From the NCBI GenBank assembly GCA_903934325.1, contig CAIZNH010000044.1:150309-214308 (forward strand): a stretch of DNA of 64,000 nucleotides, in the 5' to 3' direction. Position numbers and translations under genes: made by a program. The first letter of the stretch is position 1; every line of letters begins with the position of its first letter. This DNA is from an uncultured Alphaproteobacteria bacterium (lineage in GTDB: Bacteria; Pseudomonadota; Alphaproteobacteria; Sphingomonadales; Sphingomonadaceae). Positions 53,113 to 62,380 of the stretch are shown here, one piece after another. The notes under the pieces are model-generated. The model saw only the letters and a program-made list of their open reading frames with translations. It was not told where the DNA came from and did not search any database.

Positions 53113-54048
53113 GTGGAGACGGCTGGCAAACCTGCGCCGCTTTCGGGCTGGCTGATCCTCGACAAGCCGCGTGGGCTTGGCAGCACTCAGGGCGTGAGTG
53201 CGGTCAAGCGCGTGCTGCGGCAGAACGGCTATGCGAAAACCAAGGTCGGCCACGGCGGCACGCTCGATCCGCTGGCTGAAGGTGTGCTGCCGATCGCGCT
53301 GGGCGAGGCGACCAAGCTTGCCGGGCGGATGCTCGATGCCAGCAAGGTCTACGAATTCACGCTTCGCTTCGGGGCCGAGACCGAGACGCTCGATACAGAA
53401 GGAGCTGTGATCGCGACGAGTGATGTGCGCCCCTCGCTGGCCGAGGTGGAAGCTGCGCTCCCCCGCTTTACCGGCCCGATCGAGCAGGTGCCGCCGGCCT
53501 ATTCCGCACTCAAGGTCGATGGCCAACGCGCCTATGATCGGGCACGGGCGGGAGAGGTGGTGGAATTGCGGGCGAGGGCGGTGGTGATCCACGCGCTGGA
53601 TATTCGCCAAGGCGAAGGTCAAGGCCCGCTCGACGCCGTCACTCTGGTCGCCCACGTCTCCAAGGGCACCTATATCCGCAGCCTTGCCCGCGACATCGCC
53701 TATGCTCTGGGCACTTGTGGCCATGTTACCTATCTCAGGCGCACCAAGGCCGGGCCGTTCCTTGAGGAACAGGCGATTTCGCTGGACAATCTGGAGGAAA
53801 GCGCTAAGCGCGCGAGCCTTGAACACCTTCTCCTGCCGCTGGAGGCAGGGCTGGACGACATCCCGGCCCTTCACCTCGACCAGATAAGCGCGCAGGCGGT
53901 CCGACAGGGCCGGGTGCTGTCTGGCATGCCCCAATCATCCGGGCTCTATCTGGCCAAGCTGGGCGCAGTCCCGGTTGCCCTGATGGAAATATCGGAGGGG
54001 ACGGCGAAGGTCGTCAGGGGTTTCAACCTATCCGATGTCGCTGAGTAG
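53113..54048 (+). CDS. truB: tRNA pseudouridine(55) synthase TruB
   Basis: The 311-residue protein has SGWLILDKPRGLGSTQG, the catalytic aspartate in HGGTLDPLAEGVLPIALGEATK (Asp at residue 52), GPIEQVPPAYSALKVDGQRAYDRARAGE, and GTYIRSLARDIA. It makes pseudouridine 55 in the T-loop of tRNAs. The start is GTG. Twelve bases separate it from rpsO, keeping the standard truB-rpsO-pnp order. Confidence 0.96.
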   Translation: METAGKPAPLSGWLILDKPRGLGSTQGVSAVKRVLRQNGYAKTKVGHGGTLDPLAEGVLPIALGEATKLAGRMLDASKVYEFTLRFGAETETLDTEGAVIATSDVRPSLAEVEAALPRFTGPIEQVPPAYSALKVDGQRAYDRARAGEVVELRARAVVIHALDIRQGEGQGPLDAVTLVAHVSKGTYIRSLARDIAYALGTCGHVTYLRRTKAGPFLEEQAISLDNLEESAKRASLEHLLLPLEAGLDDIPALHLDQISAQAVRQGRVLSGMPQSSGLYLAKLGAVPVALMEISEGTAKVVRGFNLSDVAE

Positions 54049-54060
54049 AAAGAGAATATC

Positions 54061-54330
54061 ATGTCGGTGACCGCCGAAAAGAAGCAGGAAATCATCTCCT
54101 CGAACGCCCGTGATCCCAAGGACACCGGCAGCCCCGAAGTCCAGGTCGCGATCCTCACCGAGCGCATCCGCAACCTGACCGAGCACTTCAAGGATCACCA
54201 CAAGGACAACCACTCGCGTCGTGGCCTTCTGATGATGGTGAACAAGCGTCGCACGCTGCTCGCCTATCTCAAGAAGAAGGATGTCGAGCGCTACAACGCC
54301 CTGATCCAGAAGCTGGGTCTGCGTAAGTAA
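54061..54330 (+). CDS. rpsO: 30S ribosomal protein S15
   Basis: The 89-residue protein is a standard-length S15 with [21 protein letters not shown] over residues 20-40, the [19 protein letters not shown] segment that contacts 16S rRNA, and the ending IQKLGLRK. It nucleates platform assembly in the 30S subunit. It is followed by an intrinsic terminator and then pnp. Confidence 0.98.
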   Translation: MSVTAEKKQEIISSNARDPKDTGSPEVQVAILTERIRNLTEHFKDHHKDNHSRRGLLMMVNKRRTLLAYLKKKDVERYNALIQKLGLRK

Positions 54331-54342
54331 GAGTTTAGCGGG

Positions 54343-54370
54343 AAGGGCGGCTCTAGGGGCCGCCTTTCTT
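54343..54370 (+). terminator. Intrinsic terminator after rpsO
   Basis: AAGGGCGGC and GCCGCCTTT form a stem of about nine pairs around a TCTAGGG loop, followed by CTTGTATTT. It starts 13 bases after the rpsO stop and should partly separate rpsO from pnp. Confidence 0.8.
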
Positions 54371-54383
54371 GTATTTGGGGCTG

Positions 54384-54400
54384 GCAGACATTCGGTCTGC
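54384..54400 (+). other. Hairpin in the pnp leader
   Basis: GCAGAC-ATTCG-GTCTGC is a six-pair stem 108 bases before the pnp ATG; GTGCC and GGCAC further down can also pair. In enterobacteria, leader hairpins of pnp are cut by RNase III for autoregulation; a similar role here is only inferred. Confidence 0.4.
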
Positions 54401-54507
54401 TGCGCCTTGGGGCCAAACCAGTGCCCCGCACCGGACCGGGACGGTTGTTTCCCCGGCACATGAGGCCCCGCCCGGCAATATGGCCGCGCGGGTCAGAAGG
54501 AAAACCA

Positions 54508-56796
54508 ATGTTCGACACGAAAACCGTATCGCTGGAGTGGGGCGGAAAGACCCTCACTCTGGAAACCGGGCGTATTGCCCGTCAGGCCGATGGCGCCGTG
54601 CTGGCGACCTATGGCGAAACCGTGGTGCTGTGCGCAGTCACCGCCGCCAAGTCGGTGAAGGAAGGGCAGGACTTCTTCCCGCTCACCGTCCACTATCAGG
54701 AAAAGTTCTCGGCTGCCGGCCGTATCCCCGGTGGCTTCTTCAAGCGTGAACGCGGCGCGACCGAGAAGGAAACGCTGACCAGCCGTCTGATCGACCGTCC
54801 GATCCGCCCGCTGTTCCCCGAAGGTTTCTACAACGAAATCAACGTGATCGCGCAGGTCCTTTCGTTTGACGGCGAAACCGAAGCCGATATCGTCGCGATG
54901 ATCGCCGCTTCGGCTGCGCTGACGATTTCGGGCGTGCCCTTCATGGGCCCGATCGGCGCTGCACGCGTCGGCTTCATCGATGGCGAATATGTCCTCAACC
55001 CGAAGCAGGACAAGGCGCTTGCCGAAGGTCGTCTCGACCTCGTGGTCGCCGCCACCGACACGGCCGTGATGATGGTCGAATCCGAAGCCAAGGAACTGAC
55101 CGAAGCCGAAATGCTCGGCGCGGTGATGTTTGCGCATGACGAGATCCGCAAGGTGATCGGCGCCATCATCAGCCTCGCCGAACAGGCCGCCAAGGATCCG
55201 TGGGTCGTCGACCTGTCGGACAATACGGCGGATATCAAGGCGAAGCTCAAGGATCTCGTCGGCAAGGATATCGCCGCCGCCTACAAGCTCACCGACAAGT
55301 CGGCGCGTTCGAATGCGCTGAACGAGGCGCGGGCCAAGGCCAAGGCTGCTTTTGCGGACGAAACCCCGCAGACCCAGATGGTCGCGATCAAGACCATGAA
55401 GAAGGTCGAGGCCGACATCGTTCGCACCGCCATCCTCAAGGAAGGCAGCCGCATCGATGGCCGCAAGCTCGATCAGGTCCGCCCGATCGAAGCGATCGTC
55501 GGTTTCCTGCCGCGCACCCATGGCTCGTCGCTGTTCACCCGCGGCGAAACCCAGGCGATCTGCACCACCACGCTCGGCACCAAGGATTCCGAGCAGATGA
55601 TCGATGGTCTGGAAGGCCTGAGCTATTCCAGCTTCATGCTGCACTACAACTTCCCGCCCTATTCGGTCGGTGAAGTCGGCCGCTTCGGCGCGCCGGGTCG
55701 CCGCGAAGTCGGCCACGGCAAGCTCGCCTGGCGCGCGCTGAATCCCGTGCTGCCGAGCAAGGAAGATTTCCCCTACACCATCCGCGTTCTGTCGGACATC
55801 ACCGAGTCCAACGGCTCGTCGTCGATGGCGACCGTGTGCGGCGGCTGTCTGTCGATGATGGATGCGGGCGTTCCGGTGAAGGCTCCGGTCTCGGGCATCG
55901 CCATGGGCCTGATCCTCGAAGGCAGCGACTTTGCCGTTCTGTCGGACATCCTGGGTGACGAAGATCACCTTGGCGACATGGACTTCAAGGTTGCCGGTAC
56001 CGAAGCTGGCATCACCACCATGCAGATGGACATCAAGATCGCCGGCATCACGCAGGAGATCATGGCCAAGGCGCTCGAGCAGGCGAAGGCCGGCCGCATG
56101 CACATCCTTGGTGAAATGGCCAAGGCCCTGACCGGTGCCCGCACCGAAGTCAGCAAGCACGCGCCGCGCATCGAGACGATCCAGATCGACAAGTCGAAGA
56201 TCCGTGACGTCATCGGCACCGGCGGCAAGGTGATCCGCGAGATCGTCGCCGAAACCGGCGCCAAGGTCGACATCGATGACGAGGGCGTGATCAAGATCAG
56301 CTCCTCGAACCTCGACGAGATCGAAGCGGCGAAGAAGTGGATCCTCGGCATCGTCGAGGAAGCTGAAGTCGGCAAGATCTACAACGGCAAGGTCGTCAAC
56401 ATCGTCGACTTCGGCGCTTTCGTGAACTTCATGGGCGGCAAGGACGGTCTCGTCCACGTCTCGGAAATGCGCAACGAGCGCGTCGAGAAGCCGACCGATG
56501 TTGTCTCCGAAGGCATGGAAGTGAAGGTCAAGGTGCTCGAGATCGACAACCGCGGCAAGGTCCGCCTGTCGATGCGCGTGGTTGATCAGGAAACCGGCGA
56601 AGAGCTGGAGGACACCCGTCCGCCGCGCGAACCGCGTGAACCGCGCGGTGATCGTGGTGATCGCGGCGGTGACCGTCGTGGTCCGCGCGGTGATCGTGGT
56701 GGCCGTGGCGGTGATCGCGGCGGTCGCGGTGGCGATCGCGGCGGTCGTGACCGTGACAGCGGTCCGGCTGGGCTTCCCGACTTCTTGAAGGACTAA
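54508..56796 (+). CDS. pnp: Polyribonucleotide nucleotidyltransferase (PNPase)
   Basis: The 762-residue protein has two RNase PH-like domains with [34 protein letters not shown] signature (residues about 75-105) and the catalytic [18 protein letters not shown] segment, then a KH domain ([15 protein letters not shown]) and an S1 domain ([15 protein letters not shown]). It ends in an Arg/Gly/Asp-rich tail of about 45 residues ([12 protein letters not shown] repeats), which is longer than in E. coli. It degrades RNA phosphorolytically. The ATG at 54508 gives the family N-terminus. Confidence 0.97.
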   Translation: MFDTKTVSLEWGGKTLTLETGRIARQADGAVLATYGETVVLCAVTAAKSVKEGQDFFPLTVHYQEKFSAAGRIPGGFFKRERGATEKETLTSRLIDRPIRPLFPEGFYNEINVIAQVLSFDGETEADIVAMIAASAALTISGVPFMGPIGAARVGFIDGEYVLNPKQDKALAEGRLDLVVAATDTAVMMVESEAKELTEAEMLGAVMFAHDEIRKVIGAIISLAEQAAKDPWVVDLSDNTADIKAKLKDLVGKDIAAAYKLTDKSARSNALNEARAKAKAAFADETPQTQMVAIKTMKKVEADIVRTAILKEGSRIDGRKLDQVRPIEAIVGFLPRTHGSSLFTRGETQAICTTTLGTKDSEQMIDGLEGLSYSSFMLHYNFPPYSVGEVGRFGAPGRREVGHGKLAWRALNPVLPSKEDFPYTIRVLSDITESNGSSSMATVCGGCLSMMDAGVPVKAPVSGIAMGLILEGSDFAVLSDILGDEDHLGDMDFKVAGTEAGITTMQMDIKIAGITQEIMAKALEQAKAGRMHILGEMAKALTGARTEVSKHAPRIETIQIDKSKIRDVIGTGGKVIREIVAETGAKVDIDDEGVIKISSSNLDEIEAAKKWILGIVEEAEVGKIYNGKVVNIVDFGAFVNFMGGKDGLVHVSEMRNERVEKPTDVVSEGMEVKVKVLEIDNRGKVRLSMRVVDQETGEELEDTRPPREPREPRGDRGDRGGDRRGPRGDRGGRGGDRGGRGGDRGGRDRDSGPAGLPDFLKD

Positions 56797-56822
56797 TTCC
56801 CTTCTTCAAGCTATGCACAAGA

Positions 56823-56854
56823 GGCCGCCCGGAGCGATCCGGGCGGCCTTGCTT
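56823..56854 (+). terminator. Intrinsic terminator after pnp
   Basis: GGCCGCCCGG and CCGGGCGGCC form a perfect ten-pair stem around AGCGAT, followed by TTGCTTTT. It lies 26 bases past the pnp stop and ends the translation/RNA block. Confidence 0.9.
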
Positions 56855-56869
56855 TTGGAAGTTTGACCG

Positions 56870-57550
56870 ATGCTCCAGCGTGAACTCATCGACACCGCCC
56901 AGATCGAGGATGGCGTGCGCCTCGAGCTCTACACCCATGCCGGCCATTTCATGATCGTGATGGGGCGCAACGAGCTGATGAGCACGCGAATGCGTTTCTC
57001 CGAAGAACAGCTCGCTGACCTCACCATCGATCGGCTCGGCAAGGACAATGCCCGCATTCTGATCGGCGGCTACGGCATGGGCTTCACTTACCGCGCAGCT
57101 GCGGCAAAACTGGGCGCAACGTCGCAGATTGTGGTCGCAGAGATTTCCGAGGCGATCATCGAGTGGGCCAAAGGGCCGATGGCGACGCTGACAGGGGAGG
57201 GCCTTGCCGACCCCCGCCTCGATCTCAAGATCTGCGATGTCGCTGCGCTGATCGACGATGCCAATGACGGTACTTGCGCCAAATTCGATGCGATCATGCT
57301 CGACGTCGACAATGGCCCCGACGGGATCGTGCGCGATGCAAATAACCGCATCTATTCACGCACCGGTTTGGCCAAGGCGCGCGATGCCTTGAGGCCGGGC
57401 GGGATCCTTGCGGTGTGGTCGGCCGGCCCTGACCCGGCGTTTCGCAAGCGGCTGTATGACACTGGCCTCCAGGTGACCGAGTGGAATGTCCGCTCGCGCC
57501 CGGGCAATAAGGGCGCGCATCACATCATCTGGTTTGCCCAGAAGGCCTGA
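56870..57550 (+). CDS. Spermidine synthase-like SAM-dependent transferase
   Basis: The 226-residue protein has a spermidine-synthase-type Rossmann fold: ARILIGGYGMGFTYRAAAAKLG (glycine-rich loop), IVVAEISEAIIEWA (acidic residue at strand 2) and DAIMLDVDNGPDGIV (catalytic Asp region), then LAKARDALRPGGILAVWSAG. It lacks the full polyamine-binding set I would expect in SpeE, so the substrate is uncertain. It starts just after the pnp terminator and is convergent with the DUF481 gene. Confidence 0.78.
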   Translation: MLQRELIDTAQIEDGVRLELYTHAGHFMIVMGRNELMSTRMRFSEEQLADLTIDRLGKDNARILIGGYGMGFTYRAAAAKLGATSQIVVAEISEAIIEWAKGPMATLTGEGLADPRLDLKICDVAALIDDANDGTCAKFDAIMLDVDNGPDGIVRDANNRIYSRTGLAKARDALRPGGILAVWSAGPDPAFRKRLYDTGLQVTEWNVRSRPGNKGAHHIIWFAQKA

Positions 57551-57554
57551 GTTT

Positions 57555-58514
57555 CTAGAAATCGTAGATCAGCGTGACGCGGCTGAGCGTGTCGGTCTGC
57601 ACGGCACCCGGCGGCGGGTTGCTGTCATATTCGATCGCATAGGAAAAGCGCGCCGATAGCTTGCTGCTGATCGCGGCATTGAGGCCGGTGACGAGATCGA
57701 GCGTGGTGTTGCGCGAATCGATGATCGCGATAGCCGATCCGCCGGTTTCGGCCACCGCATTGGTGTCCTGCGTCAGGGTCAGCCGCTTGGTTATGTTCCA
57801 GTCGAAATCGACCCCTATCAGTCCTGCGATCCGGCTTTCACTGCGACCATCGGTGAATTCGGTGACCCGGTAAGCCGGGCCCGCCTTGACCGAGAGCTTG
57901 AGATCATTGGCGTTGAACACCTGATAGCCGATGCCGCCCGACACGGCATAGCGTGCGGAAAAGCCCTGGAACCGGTCGCGCTCATATTGCCCGAGCGCGT
58001 AGACATAGACGTGGTCCGACAGATTGAAGTTGGGCTCGTAGCGGGCAAGGAACTGCTCGCGCGTGGTCACGCCGTTGGCGCGCTGGAAGTCGATGCGGCC
58101 CGTCAGGCGGTGCCGCCAGTCAATGCCCTGGCGCTCGGCGGTAAGGCCGGCGGTGATCCCTGTGTTGGAGGTGTTGCCAGTCGCCCGGAAAGCGCCGAAC
58201 TCGCCCTTGCCGGACCAGTTTTGGAATAGGCCGGCGGTGCGGATTGCCTCGGTCTTCGCGGCAGCTTCGGCGGCCTTTACGGCGATCTGCTGCTGCTCGA
58301 AACCGGCTAGAATGGCATCGATTTCAGCCCCATCGCCCGGATTGGTCACTCGCGCGATCTCGATGACGGTGCGGACCTTGGCCTCGTCACCGGTTGCGAT
58401 AGCGGCATCGATCATGGCGCGCACCGGCTGCGGCAACTGCGCAAAGGCGGCTGACGGCAGAGCGGCGAGGCCGGTGGCGGCGAGCGCCGCAGCGAGACGA
58501 ACGGCAGGGGTCAT
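57555..58514 (-). CDS. DUF481 (YdiY-type) outer membrane protein
   Basis: The 319-residue protein has a signal peptide (RLAAALAATGLAALPSAAFA), a helical segment, and a C-terminal beta-barrel-like domain of alternating strands (GEFGAFRATGNTSNTGITAG, VYVYALGQYERDRFQGFSAR) ending in RVTLIYDF, an outer-membrane-insertion type C-terminal Phe. DUF481 proteins are outer membrane proteins of unknown function. It is convergent with the transferase gene and 16 bases downstream of gcrA. Confidence 0.85.
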   Translation of the reverse strand: MTPAVRLAAALAATGLAALPSAAFAQLPQPVRAMIDAAIATGDEAKVRTVIEIARVTNPGDGAEIDAILAGFEQQQIAVKAAEAAAKTEAIRTAGLFQNWSGKGEFGAFRATGNTSNTGITAGLTAERQGIDWRHRLTGRIDFQRANGVTTREQFLARYEPNFNLSDHVYVYALGQYERDRFQGFSARYAVSGGIGYQVFNANDLKLSVKAGPAYRVTEFTDGRSESRIAGLIGVDFDWNITKRLTLTQDTNAVAETGGSAIAIIDSRNTTLDLVTGLNAAISSKLSARFSYAIEYDSNPPPGAVQTDTLSRVTLIYDF

Positions 58515-58530
58515 GCCGGTCGCCCCCGAT

Positions 58531-59241
58531 TTAGCGAACCCGCGGGCCGCCGAAAGGCAGCGGCGGGGGCGGGCGGCGGACGCCGCGCGGGAGCTGCGCC
58601 TGATAAGCCCGTCCGCAATGTTCGACGCAATAGGGGAAGCCGGGGTTCACCTGCTCGCCGCAGAAGTGGAAATCGGGTTCGCCTGGGTGGCCCATCGGCC
58701 AGCGGCAGACCTTGTCCGACAGATCGAGCAGCGTCGTCTTGCCCGCGATCTCGGGGCTCGGCTTGGCCGGCACGAGACGGCGCGGCGGGGCGGGGGGGAT
58801 CGGCGCCTGCTGATCGCCAGGCCCCTGACGCAGGAAACCGCCGGGACCGACCGAGACGATCTTGGGCATGTCGGCCTGCGGATTGGGCATGGGCTGCGAC
58901 GGGCTGGCGCTCGCGGGGCTATCGGCCGCATCATTGCGCGCAGGCGCGGCTGTGCGCACCGTACGCTCGGGGGCCGCAGCCACCGGCGCAGTCGCCTCGG
59001 CATCGCGGTGCGTTTCGGGTGCAGGCTTGGGCGCTGGCGCAACCGGTTTCTTGGGCGCGGCCACCTTCTTCTTCTCGTTGGCCTTGACGGGCGAGGGGCG
59101 GGCCTTCAGCCCGAGCCGGTGCGCCTTGCCGATCACCGCGTTGCGGCTAACTCCGCCGAGCTCGGTGGCGATCTCGCTGGCGGTGGCGCCGCCTTCCCAC
59201 ATTTTTCTGAGCGTCGCGATGCGCTCGTCCGTCCAGCTCAT
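58531..59241 (-). CDS. gcrA: Cell cycle regulator GcrA
   Basis: The 236-residue protein begins SWTDERIATLRKMWEGGATASEI over residues 2-24 and GGVSRNAVIGKAHRLGL, the GcrA DNA-binding helix-turn-helix. A long Pro/Ala-rich linker leads to a C-terminal CRWPMGHPGEPDFHFCGE and PYCVEHCGRAYQ cysteine-rich domain. GcrA binds sigma-70 and activates promoters with methylated GANTC, coordinating alphaproteobacterial cell-cycle genes with CcrM. The linker is longer than in Caulobacter GcrA. It is divergent from the ABC permease gene. Confidence 0.95.
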   Translation of the reverse strand: MSWTDERIATLRKMWEGGATASEIATELGGVSRNAVIGKAHRLGLKARPSPVKANEKKKVAAPKKPVAPAPKPAPETHRDAEATAPVAAAPERTVRTAAPARNDAADSPASASPSQPMPNPQADMPKIVSVGPGGFLRQGPGDQQAPIPPAPPRRLVPAKPSPEIAGKTTLLDLSDKVCRWPMGHPGEPDFHFCGEQVNPGFPYCVEHCGRAYQAQLPRGVRRPPPPLPFGGPRVR

Positions 59242-59335
59242 ATACTCTACCTGTTCCTGTCCCGGCGCTTTAGCCGGGCCTGATTGCGGGTGCCACGCTT
59301 GTCACGAAAGCCGCTTGGGCCTAGGCGCTAGCACC

Positions 59336-60238
59336 ATGGCCGAACCTGTTCCAGCACGCTTAGATGGCAATGCCGCTCCCGTGACGCAAAACACGGCTTC
59401 TGACAAGACCGGCGGGAGCACCCGGTTTGCCCCGCGCGGACGCCCGGTGATTACCGGGATCAACCGCGTGGGCCTCAATGCCCTCTATATGAAGGAGGTG
59501 CGCCGGTTTCTCAAGGTGCAGACCCAGACGATATGGGCGCCGGCCTTCACGACGCTGCTGTTTCTGGCGATCTTCACTGTCGCGCTGGGCCGCGAGGGGC
59601 GCGAAGTGCTGGGCGTGCCGTTTGCAACTTTCGTCGCGCCGGGCCTGATCGTGATGGCGATGATGCAGAATGCCTTTGCCAATTCCTCATTCTCGCTGCT
59701 GTCAGGCAAGATGCAGGGCACGATCATCGATCTCTTGATGCCTCCGCTTTCCCCGGGCGAGCTGATGACGGGAATCCTTGCCGCCGCGATCACGCGCGCG
59801 ATTGCAGTGGGGTGCACCGTTGGCTTGGCAATGGCGCTTTGGCCGGGTGTCTCGCTCAGTTTTGCTCACCCTTGGGCGGTTGTCTGGTTCGGGCTGATGG
59901 GATCGCTCCTTCTGGCAACCGCAGGCCTTGCCACCTCGATCTGGGCCGAGAAATTCGATCACAATGCCGCAATCACCAATTTCGTGATCGCTCCCCTCTC
60001 GCTGCTTTCCGGCACCTTCTACGTGATCGAGAACCTGCACGGGGTGTTTCAGGCGATCAGTCGGGCGAACCCGTTCTTCTACGTCATCTCGGGCTTCCGC
60101 TATGGCTTCCTCGGCCAAAGCGATATCGGCGCGGCCGATCATGTGCTGGTTGCCGGCGCAGGCCTGTTGGGGCTCAACGCTGTTCTGGCAGCCGGTGTCT
60201 ATGCGCTGCTGCGTTCGGGGTGGAAACTCAAGAACTGA
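59336..60238 (+). CDS. ABC-2 type transporter permease
   Basis: The 300-residue protein has a hydrophilic N-terminus of about 55 residues and then six membrane helices with ABC-2 family features: YMKEVRRFLKVQTQTIWAPAFTTLLF, the GTIIDLLMPPLSPGELM loop and PLSLLSGTFYVIENLHGVFQ. Such permeases pair with a separate ATPase, often for polysaccharide or drug export; no ATPase gene is adjacent. It starts 94 bases from the divergent gcrA gene and overlaps the convergent downstream gene by 11 bases. Confidence 0.86.
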   Translation: MAEPVPARLDGNAAPVTQNTASDKTGGSTRFAPRGRPVITGINRVGLNALYMKEVRRFLKVQTQTIWAPAFTTLLFLAIFTVALGREGREVLGVPFATFVAPGLIVMAMMQNAFANSSFSLLSGKMQGTIIDLLMPPLSPGELMTGILAAAITRAIAVGCTVGLAMALWPGVSLSFAHPWAVVWFGLMGSLLLATAGLATSIWAEKFDHNAAITNFVIAPLSLLSGTFYVIENLHGVFQAISRANPFFYVISGFRYGFLGQSDIGAADHVLVAGAGLLGLNAVLAAGVYALLRSGWKLKN

Positions 60239-60854
60239 GTGCGCCCATGACCGGTTGGCCGCGGCCAACAGTGGCGATCCGGTCCAACGCTTCCTGCGCG
60301 CCCATTACATCCTCGACCGCGCCGATCACGAAGTGCTCGGTCTGCCGGCCTCCATCGCTGTCGATGCCAACCTTTACGGCAAGCTGCAAAATGCCTGTGC
60401 CGTCGCGCTGCTCGCGCCTTTCGGCCATGCCGATGCGTGCGGCGGGAACCGCCGTGACATCGAGCGCACGCGCAAGACTGAACTTGAGCACCCGCTCGCC
60501 GGTGATGACATAGAGCACCCGCCCGCGTTCGCGCAGCGGCTTGAAGGGCTGGCCCAGCATCCATGCGCCGACGGCGACGAAGGGCAGGCCGAACAGCGGA
60601 AAGGCCCAGGCGACAAGTCCGAGCTCGTTCTCTCCCGGACCGGCGCTGGCAACGGCAGCCACCGCGATACCCGTCCAAGCGAGCGAAAAGGCAGTCCAGG
60701 GGATCGCAAAGACGTAGCCCAGAAACTGACGCGGATCGATCCGCCCGAGCTGCCAGCCATGCCACAGCACGCTTTCGCCAGGCCGCAACTCGCGCTCAAG
60801 CGCCAGCCGGAGCCGTGCGGTGCGATCAGTCTCTAAAGGGGCTGGAGCCTGCAT
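60228..60854 (-). CDS. Membrane protein with PH-like features, unknown
   Basis: The 208-residue protein starts with ALERELRPGESVLWHGWQ, resembling bacterial PH-domain proteins, then has two hydrophobic segments (VFAIPWTAFSLAWTGIAVAAV and AFPLFGLPFVAVGAWMLG) and a C-terminal domain with YVITGERVLKFSLARALDVTAV, again PH-like. I do not recognise a named family. The ATG at 60854 is used; GTG at 60869 would add five residues. It is convergent with the ABC permease gene, overlapping by 11 bases, and 27 bases downstream of hspQ on the same strand. Confidence 0.65.
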   Translation of the reverse strand: MQAPAPLETDRTARLRLALERELRPGESVLWHGWQLGRIDPRQFLGYVFAIPWTAFSLAWTGIAVAAVASAGPGENELGLVAWAFPLFGLPFVAVGAWMLGQPFKPLRERGRVLYVITGERVLKFSLARALDVTAVPAARIGMAERREQRDGTGILQLAVKVGIDSDGGRQTEHFVIGAVEDVMGAQEALDRIATVGRGQPVMGALSS

Positions 60855-60881
60855 TCTGCCGGGATACACCCGACAAGGTTG

Positions 60882-61262
60882 TCAATGCGTAAGCGATCGC
60901 CGCATCCGGTAGCGGCCGTCCTTGAAGCTGTCGAACAGCTGGCGGACAGTGGGATGATCGATCGGGCCTCCCTGCGGATCGGCCAGAAGATTGCCCTGGC
61001 TCACATAGGCAACGTAGGACGAATCCTCGTTTTCGGCGAGCAGATGGTAGAACGGTTGATCCCGGTTCGGGCGAATATCCTCGGGGATCGACTGGTACCA
61101 TTCTTCGCTATTGGCGAAGACCGGATCGATGTCGAAAACGACGCCGCGGAAGGAAAACAGGCGGTGGCGAACCACATCGCCAATGCCGAAGCGGGCGCGT
61201 GTCTGGCGGGGCGCGATGATTGTGCGTCCAGCCTGACTCGAGAAGAACTCTGCGCGTTCCAT
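60882..61262 (-). CDS. hspQ: Heat shock protein HspQ (YccV-like)
   Basis: The 126-residue protein is HspQ-like: ARFGIGDVVRHRLFSFRGVVFDIDPVF over residues about 23-49, then EEWYQSIP, QPFYHLLAENEDSSYVAYVSQGNL and DHPTVRQLFDSF. HspQ binds hemimethylated DNA in vitro and modulates Lon protease in enterobacteria. The ATG at 61262 gives the usual length; upstream in-frame codons run antisense to the tRNA-Ser gene and are not coding. Confidence 0.9.
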   Translation of the reverse strand: MERAEFFSSQAGRTIIAPRQTRARFGIGDVVRHRLFSFRGVVFDIDPVFANSEEWYQSIPEDIRPNRDQPFYHLLAENEDSSYVAYVSQGNLLADPQGGPIDHPTVRQLFDSFKDGRYRMRRSLTH

Positions 61263-61441
61263 GGATTTAATATGGACCTTTGCGGGCGCAAAACAAGCAC
61301 GTCGCTGTGGCAGGGGCAAGATATGCCCGAATTTTGTGGTGCGGTAGGACTTGGCAAGCCAATCGCCTTGGGCTAACGGGCGCGCTCCCTGTCGCCAGCC
61401 GCCCGACCACGCGGCCCTGCCAGACGCGCGACAGGCCTCGC

Positions 61442-61531
61442 GGAGAGGTGGCAGAGTGGTCGAATGCGCCGCACTCGAAATGCGGTTTACCGGCAACGGT
61501 AACGTGGGTTCGAATCCCACCCTCTCCGCCA
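61442..61531 (+). tRNA. tRNA-Ser (CGA), CCA encoded
   Basis: The 90-base gene has acceptor strands GGAGAGG and CCTCTCC, an anticodon loop CTCGAAA (anticodon CGA), a long class II variable arm (CCGGCAACGG region), T arm GGGTTCGAATCCC, discriminator G and encoded CCA. The base composition changes right after it, consistent with an integration site. Confidence 0.96.
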
Positions 61532-61927
61532 ATTCACTCTGTAATAATTGGCATTTTCTTCTGAAGGATCGCCAGTTACCATAATCGCTCCCCGATAGGG
61601 GGCTGGCTTCAAAGGGTCGTCGCGTTTGCGGTTCTACGGCTAGGCCGATGGGCCACACGCCGCCCCAGCCGCTCGTTTCGTTTCTCGAATTTGGCCGCGA
61701 CCTACCCCCGGGGGTGGGGCCGAGCGAGGCGTGACTGTTACGGGCTACCCCAGCGCGAAATTTTTTGCAGATGAACTGGAAAAATCCGAGCCGGGCGAAC
61801 GCATGATCGCGCCGGTCCATTGCTTTGCTTAAACAGGAGCACGACAGGCTCGGAAACACCTCAGAACCCAGCCATGGCCAAGGCGTCGCTCATAGATGCG
61901 CGCTAACGATGAAAGCGGAAAACTCCC
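61532..61927. other. Gene-free stretch after tRNA-Ser
   Basis: I see no supported gene in these 396 bases. There is a 12-bp perfect palindrome ACCCCCGGGGGT at 61704-61715 and an A/T-rich tract near 61769. No integrase fragment and no second copy of the tRNA 3' end are visible. Composition is mixed and generally lower in G+C than upstream. Confidence 0.6.
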
Positions 61928-62122
61928 TTAGAGTTTCTTGAGTTTGCCCTTCCTGCAGGTCGGGCAAGTGGAGCCGGCAGACCGGCCACTGCCCCAACCG
62001 TTGACCTGATGCAGCGTCCCTTCACAATTGCCATTGTAACAGAAGGCCGCGCCGCAGATATCACACCGGGTGTTCAACGGGGGCTGGCTATAGGAACGAC
62101 CGCAACCGGGGCATTGTGGCAT
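61928..62122 (-). CDS. Small zinc-ribbon-type protein
   Basis: The 64-residue protein has nine cysteines arranged as CPGC, CDIC, C-N-G-N-C and CPTC, consistent with two small zinc-binding knuckles. It ends in a basic KGKLKKL tail. Such proteins bind nucleic acid or other proteins, but no specific family is recognised. It stands alone on the minus strand in the region after tRNA-Ser, 258 bases downstream of the RelA/SpoT gene. Confidence 0.6.
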   Translation of the reverse strand: MPQCPGCGRSYSQPPLNTRCDICGAAFCYNGNCEGTLHQVNGWGSGRSAGSTCPTCRKGKLKKL

Positions 62123-62380
62123 CTTAACAATCCTTTACCTCGACTTAGCTGGCTTGACTTGGCTTGGCTTGCGCTGGGCAAGCTGCAGAATTGAACATTG
62201 CAGCTCCTCTTGCCGGCAGAAGCAGGAGGTCTATCCCTCACCAAATTGGCCGATATGGCTTCGCGGTTGTCTGGTGCTGCCTCCCGCCCTGGGTCGCGAC
62301 CCTGTTTTCTCGGGCGGGAGAAATCTGGGTCATGTTGGCGGCACCACTCAAGAATGTCGCGTTCTTGAGAAGTGAGACTT

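Noticed and set aside
54493..56457. 654-codon minus-strand ORF antisense to pnp
   Set aside because: It is a shadow frame with repetitive Asp, Asp-Leu and His content and no recognisable fold.
61263..61859. In-frame upstream extension of hspQ containing VGFEPTLPLP
   Set aside because: This is the well-known false translation of the antisense strand of a tRNA-Ser gene, followed by non-coding DNA; HspQ starts at 61262.
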